64,000 nt of DNA from Campylorhamphus procurvoides. Its lineage: Eukaryota > Chordata > Aves > Passeriformes > Dendrocolaptidae. This document shows positions 48,501 to 59,502 of the stretch, piece after piece (position 1 is the first letter of the stretch; each line of letters starts with the position of its first letter). The notes beneath the pieces were generated by a model that was not told the DNA's origin, made no database searches, and saw only the letters and a list, made by a program, of their open reading frames with translations. The stretch spans positions 497,901-561,900 of the forward strand of contig WBMV01004804.1 in the NCBI GenBank assembly GCA_013396655.1, given 5' to 3'. The position numbers and the translations under genes were made by a program.

Positions 48501-49599
48501 AACAAAAAATAACAGTTCTCATCTTCAATGTACCCCAAAAGTCAGCATTTCCCATTTTAAAAGGGACTGAGCAGCCAAAAATGGTTGCTGGAAAAACTAT
48601 TTAGAAAGATGTTTTTTTATGCAGTTCACAGTGGAAAAGTACATGAATGTGGACAGGCATCTTCACTGATGTCCTGAAAGGAAACAGGTTCCTTGCTTCC
48701 CTCCCAAATCAGGACCAGTCACTGTCATGGGTGGCAGCACTTTAAATAAAACCATTTGGGTGTCATCCTCGCCTACTCATTCAGCACCTGTCTGGGGAGA
48801 GCAGTGGTTATTCTAACCTGTATTTTTAGTGGCTTGCAACTCTATGCACTGTCCAGATGGAAATTCCCATCAATAACATATTGGGATTTGAATGACTAAG
48901 TTTGCTCAGCAGTGGGGGAAGAAAATCCACGAGGACCTGTCACTTCGCTCTCCCTGGGGTGGTTCCATGGACTGTGGTCATTAACTACAGCAGGGAGAAC
49001 CTTTGTGGTTTAAATTGAACACCACATTACTAAAAAGGTAAATATACGTCCTCAGAGCTTTTCCTCGTGGTCTCAATGTCTGCCTTGCAGGTGCTTTAAT
49101 AGCATCCACAACAAATTGCCTGCCTCGTGACAAAGCTCTCTGAAGGATGATGCTGACTGATAGCCCCAGACCATCAGAGCTGCTGACATGGCTGTATTAA
49201 ACACCAAAGGGGTACTGGAAAGATACTGGAGGGTATAGGGTTGATGTTAATAATACCCAGCTGCAGTTTCTGAAGTTTTAAAAGATTTTAGAGCAAAGAT
49301 GACTGACAATGCTGAATGATGCAGTGAACACATCCTCTTCTGACTATATGGGGTGTTATTTGTGCTGACTTAAGCGTATCAAAGTGGGCTCTAGCACTGA
49401 GAAACCTTTTCCTTGGACCTGGACATCTGTGGGTACCAGCAATGTCTTGTAATGATTTGCTTTGTGGAGCTTATTTCTCTCTTGGCAGGTTGTGCAGACC
49501 CTCTATGTCATGGCACCAGATGTTCATCAGAAGTGGGAGATGTGGGAATGGTGCCCACTGCTGAGCCAGGCAGCTGATGGGCAAAGAGGAAATGTTCAA
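39597..49599. other. Intergenic region without a recognised gene (10 kb)
   Basis: No exon of a known protein could be recognised on either strand. Reading frames of up to 141 codons (for example 43569-43994 and 45002-45409, both - strand) lack domains, overlap others in opposite frames and look like chance in a moderately GC-rich stretch. Simple repeats: an AAAC run at 47688-47709 and a T-rich run near 45858-45871. No transposon was confidently identified. Confidence 0.6.
47688..47709. repeat. (AAAC)n simple repeat
   Basis: About five tandem copies of the tetranucleotide AAAC. Confidence 0.9.
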
Positions 49600-49871
49600 G
49601 AGGAATGGGATGAGAGGAAATGGCTTCAAGTTACATCAGAGTAGGTTTAGACTGGATATTAGGAAACATTTTTTCATGGAAAGGATTGTCCACTATTGAA
49701 ACAGGCTGCCCAGGGAAGTGTTGAGTCACCATCCCTGGGGGTATTTAAAAGCAGTATAGATGTGGCATGCAGTGACATGGTTTAGTGGTGGGTTTGGCAG
49801 TGCTGCGTTAAGGATTGGACTTGGCAATCTCAAAGGTCTTTCACAACCCTAATGATTCTGTGATTCTATGA
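49600..49871 (+). mobile_element. CR1 LINE 3' end fragment
   Basis: A sense-orientation CR1 end: AGAGGAAATGGCTTCAAGTT, then CTGGATATTAGGAAACATTT, ACAGGCTGCCCAGGGAAGTG, GTTGAGTCACCATCCCTGGG, GACATGGTTTAGTGGTGGGT, and the octamer tail ATGATTCTGTGATTCTATG. It is about 270 bp long, 5' truncated, with moderate divergence. Confidence 0.93.
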
Positions 49872-51650
49872 AAGAGCTGCTGCAAGCAGCAGTGTCACCC
49901 TGAACACAAGGCTCCTGCCAACCCATCAGCCCTCCTCTCCTCCTGTTGGGCAATTTCTTTAAAACCCTTTAATAGAATTATGCTCTTTACAAAAACAGCT
50001 TTTGGGTCTCCTCTGCTGGAGTTGTTTTGTATTTATTTGCTTGAAGGGCATCCAGGAGGGCTTCTCTGGGCATGAGTTCCAAATCATCTTCCACTTGCAA
50101 ATGAGATGGATACTGGCAGTACTCTGGATCGGCACCAGGGCTGACAATGGAGCTGAGTGTTGCTGTGGCTGGTCTGGAAAACCCTCAGACTGCTCAGCCC
50201 CAAGAGCCATGCCTGGGGCCCTGTGGCAATGCAGGTGATGCAGGGGCTCAGGAGCCACCTTGCCAGGGAGAACTGGTCACAGTGGTGGCACCTGTTGCCC
50301 TGCTCAGAGTTTGGGTCCTGAGGTGGCCTGCAGGTCTGACCAAAGTGAGAGACAGGAAGGTGAGAGATGGCTAAAGCACCCCAGCTGAATTGCTGAGACC
50401 CCCCATAGTGTTCCCATCCCTCTCTATGGGTCTGTGCAGCAATAGCCCTGGGAGAAGGGTCTGTTAGCCCCCAAATGCAGCCCAAATTCCCTCAAAGGCA
50501 CCTGAGTCTCTCTACACTTGGCTTAAGGGAGTCTCAATATCAGGACCTGCACTGGTGTGTGTACAATGCCCAGGGATGCTTTGGGCATCCAACCTCACAC
50601 ATTGCAATGCACAGGGAGGTGTCTCCCACCTGCATAAGCTGCTGCCTCTGCCTGTGTTAGGTCCTATTTTCTACTGTGGAGATGCACAGAGTGTTCATGA
50701 GCCTGATCTGTGAGGGTATGTGCTGGCTGCACCCATCATCAGCATCTCTGAGGAAAAGCAAGCAAAAGCACCTGTGATATGAGGCAGGATTTTGCACTGG
50801 CTATTTTTCCACTTGCTTTGGAAAATAAAGTGATGTGCTCTAGCAAGAAGGTGCTTATGATATTTCTGGGGACTTCCAGCAGAGTCTGTGGCTCCATACT
50901 TCTCTGTTGTCTCCTCTCTTTTGTTGGTGAAACCAGTAAAAAAAGAGTGAACAATCTCTCACAGTTGTTTTCACATGCACTTTTGAGATAATATTTTTAC
51001 AGCAATGCAATGTAGATCAAAATGCATTCAGGTTGGGAAATGATACCATAAAAAAACTTCTAAAAAGTTAGCTCACTGACTTTTCAACTCTTAGGTACAA
51101 AGTGGAAATAAAGTACTTTTTAGGATAGCTTTTAAAATTGCTGAGAGATGCAGTTGTCTTTTCACTGGCAGTTTCAGAACCTAGAGCTATGCTTTTTTTA
51201 GACTACTTTGATAAATTGATGTTTTGTTACAATCCCACTGAGCTGGGCTGCTTTCTGACTCCTGCTTCCTAATTCTGATACCTGCATGATGGGAGGATTT
51301 GTCCCCATCAGCTTTTCACGTAGCAACATCTGCTTTCAGCTCTTTCTTTTGCCCTTGATAATACTTTCAATGCTGTGGCCTGATGTCCGATTTCACCACC
51401 TTTGAGTGCCACAGGGGAGCTGGTTTGGTGAAAAATTCAGAAACTGATGAATACTCTCCATTTCTGTTGGAGCCAAGGTGCTCAAGATTGTAGGGTTGGG
51501 ACCCTGATCATCTTCGGGAGAAACCACATAGAAAAATGTGCTGCCTGCAGCACTGGTCTGGGGCTCAAAGGGCTGCTGTTAATTCGTGTACAGATCTCCC
51601 ATGTTGTGATGGGCAAGTGCTTGACTTTCTGGTGTGTGAGGTTCTGTGTA
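49872..51650. other. Intergenic, no gene recognised
   Basis: Unique-looking sequence. A 133-codon frame on the - strand (50084-50485) and others overlap in competing frames without domains and are not supported. Confidence 0.6.
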
Positions 51651-51725
51651 TAGAATCACAGAATCATTTAGGCTGGGGAAGCCTTATGAGACCATTAAAC
51701 AATGTGTATGAAATGAGGATGCCAA
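51651..51725 (-). mobile_element. CR1 3' tail fragment, antisense
   Basis: Read on the + strand it begins TAGAATCACAGAATCATTTA and continues GGCTGGGGAAGCCTTATGAG, the usual start of an inverted CR1 tail. Only 60-75 bp can be followed. Confidence 0.65.
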
Positions 51726-54467
51726 AACCTTCTCATTCACAGGCTTGTAGATAAGCTTTACAGCTGGTCAATGAGATGCTTGGAAATCATCAGAAGTACC
51801 AGCAACACAAGGGAAAAAAGATGGACTATCTGATTCATCCACAGGCTGTGCCTTATCGACAATGCTCTGAGGGTTTAGAAAAATGGGTAATTGCACTTCA
51901 GACAGAAACAGTGACTAAAAAATTATTCTTGATGGTTCATTTTTTTTCTCTGAAGAGCTGTGGATATAGCCTGTATCTGCCTATAACAATTTTTAATATA
52001 AGGTAATTTCTGCATAAATGATCTTGCAGATCTCTAGGATATGCTAACATTTACCATCATTTATTACATCTACATAGGAATATATCACCTCTTCAGTATT
52101 AACACAGATAATGCTCATGAGAGGTTCTGTAATTGTACCTACATTTTGGAAGATGAAAGATAAAAATAAATCTTCGTACAAATCAAGATTTTACTTGCAG
52201 TCATGAAGAGCCAAGAGTAAAGATTCAACATGATTATATGGGTATGAACCGCCTCATCCAATATTGACTTGTTCCTTTTCAGTTGCTGATGCTTTTTACC
52301 TGATTTGCAGAGATTTAAGGAATAAACGTTTCTGTATAATTCAGATGAATTGCTTTGATTTTGCATTGCAAATGCAGTTGATGTAACAAGACACAGAGTT
52401 ATTACAGGTCCTGGCATGGACATGTCTCTGGCCAGGGGTGCAGGGGAAGAATTCAGACCCTGTCTGACCAGGCAGGAGTGAGCAGGGGAGAGCCCAAAGC
52501 ATGTGGATAGACTAAAGCGACCCCTTCATGTTATCCCAGAGGACTCCTCCTGTGCTTGCTCCCTCCATTTACTTCATCACTTATTTTGCTATGTCATGAA
52601 GCTGCAGTAGTGTGTTGGGCTAAACAGTTTTCCTTTCTTGGACATCACAGGTTAGTCAAAGTCCCTCATTTGAGAGACACTATTCAATTTCCTGCCAATT
52701 TTCTACCGTAAGAGCAGAGACTTGGAGTCACTTGTCTCATACAGTTTCCCCAGGAAGGGGTAGGGATGGCCAGTGGTTCGTGGCTCAACAAGGATGGAGT
52801 GTATATCTGTTAGGAGGCAGAAGATCTGAGAAAAAGCACAGAACTGGTCTATCAGTATCCAATTGCCTCTAGTGCACATGCCTGCCCTCAGTGTAATACA
52901 TGGTAGGAGATAAACCATACTGAATGCAAAGAGGTGCACCCAGATGGCCACTATTAGTGCAGCAAGCCCAAGCACATCAGTTATGGATGCACTAGATCCA
53001 TTCCTTTCTCTAGTTTACCAGGAGCATAAGAAGGTCAGGACAATTTCCTCGGGCAAGAGAGTATTTTTCAGTACTTCACCAACTGGTTGACATTTAGGTA
53101 GTGATGGACATATGGACATAAAACTCTGCCCAACATATATCCACCTGCAGCTGTTGGGGAGAGGCAAGAGAGCTTTCTCTTCTAGTTCTGCAAATATGCC
53201 CAAAGAGAAAGTGTCCCCAGTCATTTGCCACTGCTCCAGGGCTGAATGTCTCAGGAAGCCATCTCTCTAGGTGTCGACACAATGTGTAAGTTAGAGGTAA
53301 AAAGAAGTTTTCATGCAGAAGACTGCCTAGGAAAAAGGACTTCGCTGCAAGCACATCTATCCCAGGGCATGCAAATGTGCTGCTTCAGGTTCTGCTGGCT
53401 AGGGTTGCAATAAAACAAAATAACATTGTGAAGGAAAGCAATTGGTAACTCTGAGGAGGAGAGTCTTGTGACTAATTCTTCTTGATTTTGGTAGCCCCTG
53501 ACATCTTTTTTTGTAGGGCCTTTCTCAGATGCTCACTGTCTATTTGGAGACCCAGCAGATGGCCTTTCTCCTAGAAACAGATCTTTAGTCTGTGCAAGAT
53601 CTCATGGGTTGCAGGAGGACCAGCAGCCTCCAAGCCAATGCAGCGGTATTGCTGTGACACTCAAATGTCAATGAATTCCAAAATAAAGGGTTTGATCACA
53701 GCATTGAAAACTTCCCACATGAACCATTTTGAATGACTGAAGAGTGACAATCTAAATATAAATCTAATTCTTTTCTAAACACTGATTTCAGGCACATATA
53801 TACAGCTTTAGTTGACTTTCAAGAGGAATCTGTGGGAACATCTGACAGCAAAATTAAGTTATATGTTTCTTGTGGGAGTTGGTTTCCTACAAAAACTGCA
53901 AACGTCTTGTTTCCCTGGCACTTGGATTTTAAAACCTGTAATCCTAACAGGATATGAACTGTTTTCAATTAGCCCCAGTGATGGTATTTCATCCTTTGAA
54001 GGAATTGTTTGGGGAGTGGAGGGGAACAGGGACATTTAGTGCAAATGCAAGGGTGTGATTTATTTTTAAACCTGTATGGTGATCAGCTCAGCCATGGAAG
54101 TTTTGTCACCAATTTCAGCGGGTCAGAAGTTCACATACAGCTTTTGAATTAGTTTGGGAGAATAAAGCAATGGGAAGGAAACAGAAGACCTGGAAGCAGG
54201 CAGAGAAACAAATGGGGTAAGAGACCAATTAAACTGGATAAAAGGAAAGAGACAAACCAGGGGCATGGTGAGTGCTTTAATGACTTCTACAGCACATTTC
54301 AAGGGTATTTCAGGTGAAATATTTTTGGATCACTCATTTAAATAGCGTCATTTCCACCAAAATAACTGGTTACATGACTAGGGTGAGGTGGGTTTTAACC
54401 TTTATATAATCTTCCTATAAAAATGTAATAGTTGCACAAAATGTACTTTTAGCATACAGTATAGAGA
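51726..54467. other. Intergenic, no gene recognised
   Basis: AT-rich, mostly unique sequence. No protein domain, RNA gene or transposon was recognised. Confidence 0.6.
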
Positions 54468-54966
54468 GAATCATAGAATCACAGAATCAGTTAGGTGGGA
54501 AAAGACCTCAGATCACTGAGTCCAACTTTTAACCAATTGCCACCATGTCGGCTTGGCCATGGCAATAAATGCCACATCTGGTCATTTCTTGAACATCTCC
54601 AGGGATGATGACTCCACCACCTTCCTGGGCAGTCCCTTCCAATGTTTAACAACCCCTCCTGTGAAGAAAATCCCCCTGATGTCCAGCCTGAACCTTCCCT
54701 GGCACAACAACTTGAGGTTATGTGCTCTCGGCCTGTCACTGGTTGCCTGGGCAAAGAGGATGAATCCCACCTGGCTACAACCTCCTTTCAGATAGTTGAA
54801 GAGAACGATAAGGTCAGCCCTGAGTTTTCTTTTCTCCAGGCTAAACAATCCCAGCTCCCTCAGCACTTCTCACAGGACTTACCCTCTAGACCCTTCACCA
54901 GCTTTGTTGCCACCAGCTTCTGGACTTGCTCCAGCACCTTGAAGGTGTCAGTGTGTTTCTGCATGT
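54468..54966 (-). mobile_element. CR1 LINE 3' fragment, antisense
   Basis: The inverted CR1 layout is clear: GAATCATAGAATCACAGAAT, then TCAGTTAGGTGGGAAAAGAC, CATCTCCAGGGATGATGACT, CCACCACCTTCCTGGGCAGT, TTCTTTTCTCCAGGCTAAAC, CAGCTCCCTCAGCACTTCTC, and CTTCTGGACTTGCTCCAGCA. It is about 500 bp long and well preserved at its 3' end. The frames on both strands between 54490 and 55040 derive from it. Confidence 0.94.
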
Positions 54967-57900
54967 GTGATCAGATGCTCACTGGAGATGGAAGGACGAT
55001 GAAACTCAATCCCAGAAAAAGCCAGCAACAATCATCTTAACCCAGTGAAGTTTGTAGCTTGGTGGCTGGAACCACTGAAAAACCTAAGACATGATTGAAC
55101 CCCAAATCCCACCACACAAGGTCTAATGAATCATCTGGAACTGCCTCATCATGTACACACCAGCTCTGGTGCAGGACCCTACCTGGCACACTTGCTGCTG
55201 TCAAGAATTAAGACCACACCTTTTCCCATGTCTCAGTGAGCTGAGAGCAGGATGGGGGTGTCAGAAATGCACAGGTGCCCATTATGTGGGATGCTGGAAA
55301 AGAGGGAAGCCAGTGTGGCACAGCAGTGACATGCCTGCAGACAACCCAAACAATCAGCCAGTGTGATAAAATCCCAGTGACACATTTGGGAACTTGAGTC
55401 AGCCCTATTGTCCCAGTAATGCAAACACCTTGTAGTGTAGCATAATGTAAATCTAAATCTAATTATGAATGCAGCGATTACAAAAGGGCTGAATTCTCCT
55501 TGCAATAAATTGGAGTAAAGGTTGTTTTTACACTTCTGCCCCTGGAGAGGGTTTGGGGTGGCCTGTAGGCAGATGTATGACCTGTCTGGGTAGTTGCAGC
55601 CCTGTTTTCCCATCAGGAAATGAGCTGAGGTGGCTGGTGGCTCCTGGTGGTTCCCCAGGAAGGGATATGTTTGCAAACCAGTAAAGTACCAGAATGGTAA
55701 CATCAAAATGGAGTGGCTTAGAAAGTGTAATTCTTATTAAAAAAAAAAAAGTATTTGCATAAAAGTAAGTATTTGCCAGATTAGCAGGATTTTCCCCTCA
55801 TTTTTACCTTGTGATGGAGAACTTTATGGCTGGAATTCTGAAGAAATATTCCAAAATCTTAACTTCTTTGAAGCATGGAAAGCCCTGAGTAAATCCCAGG
55901 GGAATTGGATGCCCAGCACACCATTTTTGAGGGCACCTAGCATCAGTGGAACCAGTGCTAAACACCCAGCAGCTTCCATTTCCCCTTTGCTCCTGGGCCC
56001 AGCATAACTTTTGGTGGCTGCAACTCTCCAGCCCTCATCTCATCCTTTCTACCAGGAAAATACGTCACGTGCATTTTGGCAAGAAGGACTGTCCAACCAG
56101 CCCTTGCAGGCTGTGTGACTGGCTGGGGTGTCCCAGCAGCAGCAGGTGCCCTCCAGAGCATGTGCCCAGCACCAGCTCTTACCAGGGCTCGTTTTAATTA
56201 GCTGAGGAGACAGGGGCAGCAATAGGGCCTTCAGCTGGGTTTATAAACCAGAAAGGTTTGCACTTTGGGTCCATGTTATTTAACAAGATTAGCAAGCCTC
56301 AACATTTGGTGCATTGACATTTCTCTGTTTGCAGTGCGATTGATCTTTTAAGGGCCTTTCTAGTCAATACCGAAATTTCCAGGATTTATCTTAATACCTT
56401 GGACAGATGGATTCTATTGATTTGAATGGAAGTTGTGGAGAGGGGATATATCGGGAGTTCCTTATAACTGTTTACAGAGCAAACAGTTTCCATCTGCTCT
56501 CTCTTTTATTGTAAAGTAAAGGATCACTCAGCTGCAAAATTTAACAGATGACCATCCATGCATTTGAAGTGTGTCATACCAGTTATTATCCCACCTGCCT
56601 CTGCTTGACCATACACAGTTTAGTCAGCATCTGGGGAGTTCTGGGGTCTCCCCTTATGGCTTTGAGGTTTCCAGGTCATAAATTTCCAAGGGGATCTCTC
56701 AGCCGGGAGGGGCTTCTGCCTCACCTCCCACTCTCCATGCTCAGAAAAAAAACAGGACTCACATACACATCCCAGGCAACATTTTTTCTTCTGTTTATTT
56801 CAAAAGTCTTTGTAATAGCTTAATTGCAACATTCCAAATGTCACCAGGAATTTGACATCCTCCCAGATGTACAGAATTCATACTCGATCATGTATCATGG
56901 CATTAAAAACACACATGAATGTTCTCCAAACACCATCCGTGGGTTCTTCCACAGTTTTTTTAACTACCAGCTCTAAGAATCCTTCACCAATGCCTCTGCA
57001 CGGCTTTGCAATGTGGCTACATGTCAGCTGTCTCTGGCTCCTAGGTCCATAACCATGCTTCTGTGAATGAAGGGGTGCCAAGCCCAAAATACCCATTTTT
57101 GTTTACAAACTGTATATAACATACCAGTAGAAATGTGATCTGTATCTAATTGGCTTTGTATATGGCTTTTAGTCCTCTTCATTCAAAGATCTTATAGTGG
57201 AAAAATCCTGAGCTGACATCAAAAATTGGATTGATTCATTAAGAGCACTCACAATTGTGGTATGTGTTGGAGGCAAAGTTCCTGTCAACCCAGAATTAAA
57301 GCATTTTAAAAATTGCCACTTGTTTAAACAGATTTCAGTCTTGAAATTTATTTCAGTTTAATGTTCTGCCAGGAAGTGTCATTTGAAAGACAGTAAAAAT
57401 CTATGTTTTCTAATCAGTGATTTACTGGAACTTATGCTTCTTCATTTTACCTCTAGACTTGGTAAACACAACTGAAATTGTGCTGGAAAAACGCATGCAT
57501 CTCCTTTTGACTTCTCGCAGGCATTTAAAAGTCATTACATCTGTCTAATCGGGCTATTTACTACCTGCAATTCAACTAAGTTACTCCAGATTCAGGCAAC
57601 AGCAGCACTTGCTTCTTAGAACATACCATCTCCTTCAGCTTCTTTAGGTAATCTGCATAGTTCAACTCTTTGGAAGTATGTTGAGTGATGCTGGGCACTG
57701 GGACCTGCTGCAGCTGTTTCTGGCCATTAAAATTTCACTTTTTCTGACCAATGCTCAGCTGAAATTCCTCGTTTGTTACAAATGTCCCTGGCTAATAACC
57801 ATATACAACAGTGAGGGTAAAAAGCTTGTGTAAGATTTGCTGTCATCCTCTGATTTCAGTACCAGTGATGAGAAATGTCCCTAACAGTGTATAAACAGCT

Positions 57901-58150
57901 GCAGAAATTTGTTCAGTGAGTGCCATTTCAGTGCTGCAACTGTTTGCAGGACAATGTCCAGCACCCCAAACATCCAGCTGATGCCCTCCTGAACCCAAAG
58001 TTCTCCCACTGCCGGAGAAGCACCTGGCTGCTGACAGAGGCAGCTCGGCTCACAACTTTTGCATGTGAGATCCTGACCACATCATTTAGGATTACTTTGT
58101 TTTTCTGGCATGTTCATATTGTGTGTTTGGGGTTTCTGTTTGTGGTAGGG

Positions 58151-58197
58151 TTTTTTGTTTTGTTTTGTTTGTTTGTTTGTTTAATTGGGTTTTTTTT
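58151..58197. repeat. T-rich (TTTTG/TTTG)n simple repeat
   Basis: Tandem TTTTG units pass into TTTG units, followed by AATTGGG and a second T run. Confidence 0.9.
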
Positions 58198-58873
58198 GAA
58201 AAACCATGACCACTTGAAGGTCATCTGTCAAGTGGACTGAACGACCAGTGCAGGAAAATCGAAAATCCTGACATCTTGTGTATAGGCTGTGAATAATGGG
58301 CAACACCCTTTTGATCATCAAAACAGAAAATTATCTGCTTTCCAATGCTTTTAGCCCATTAAGAATGCTGCTGATGATTTGTACTGCTCTTCTGGCAGTA
58401 CATTCACAGGGCGGGCAGTGGGATGGATTGCACACCAGGGGAGGCTTTGCCACAGGAGGCAGCTGTGGGTTGCCATGACATTCAACTCCCCTCCAAAAAC
58501 AACAGATACCCCGAGGCAGATCCATTTTCTGCTGGGGACTGGACCAGTATTCCTGGCCTCTGGACCATGGACATGCTTAAATTTGTGGATGGAGGCAACT
58601 CCATCCCTGAGTGCTAGGCAGACCAAGGCATGTCCTCAAATACATTTTGCTTTCATACAGATGAAGAAAATATAAACTTTGCCTGCCCTGGTGCTGTCAG
58701 AAACCAAGGCTCTTCCCCAAGATGCAGGTGTATTGAGCATTGGAAAAGAATGCTATGGTAATTTTGTGGTGCATGCCTGAGCTTTGGAGCCCAGTGGTGT
58801 ATTTTAGCACTTTCCTTTCTGTTCAGAGCACCACTTTTTTGTTGCTTCACTACACTTGTAGGACGGTAGAACA

Positions 58874-58897
58874 ATTTTCTTTTTTTTTTTTTTTTTC
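58874..58897. repeat. Poly-T run
   Basis: A run of T interrupted by a single C. It could be the inverted A-tail of a retroposed sequence, but no retroposon body was recognised beside it. Confidence 0.85.
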
Positions 58898-59471
58898 TGA
58901 TAAAGATCACTTATCAGATATAACCAGACTTGGTAATTGATTCATCTTGCAATATTTATATATGCTGTTATCATACGGAAAGTCTAAACAAGTTTATCCA
59001 TTTTATGAGGAAAGTAGGATCACAGGATTACTGCTTTGCCAATGCAGAGGCTGAACGTAAAATGAGTTGATAACTGCACCTGCGTCCCAAACACTCCAAT
59101 TTCAGAACAGCCCAGGGTTCAAAGGTGGCCAGAAGCAGTCTAGTACAGGCTACACAGAGCACTTCACTGTGCTCCTAAGGAGAGACTCAATACAATGTCA
59201 GTATTCTTTATTTTTCTTTTTGCCTTTCCCTGTATTTTTATATGTGGGTAATTCAAAGAGCACAGTCCCTGATTCAAGGGCAGGGATAGGCATGTGCAAT
59301 GCCTAAAGACAAGGACTGTCCTTAGGATCAGCAGCGCTCCAGGGCGCTCCAGGGCAAATGCCTCCTGAGGCACAACAAAGGGACCTGCCCAGCACCACCC
59401 AACCAGGTGGCTTTGACCACCCCAGTGCAAACTCCCAGCCACCAAACCAACCTACAAAGTGACATCCTTGT

Positions 59472-59502
59472 GCATCAAGGGTCACTGCATCACCCTTGAT
59501 GC
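59472..59502. repeat. Perfect 11-bp inverted repeat (hairpin)
   Basis: The arms GCATCAAGGGT and ACCCTTGATGC are exact reverse complements separated by a 9-base loop. The stem is too short for a microRNA precursor and is not followed by a T run. Confidence 0.8.

Noticed and set aside
55233..55706. 157-codon - strand frame
   Set aside because: No recognisable domain, no splice context and no codon pattern typical of a gene; an overlapping + strand frame also exists.
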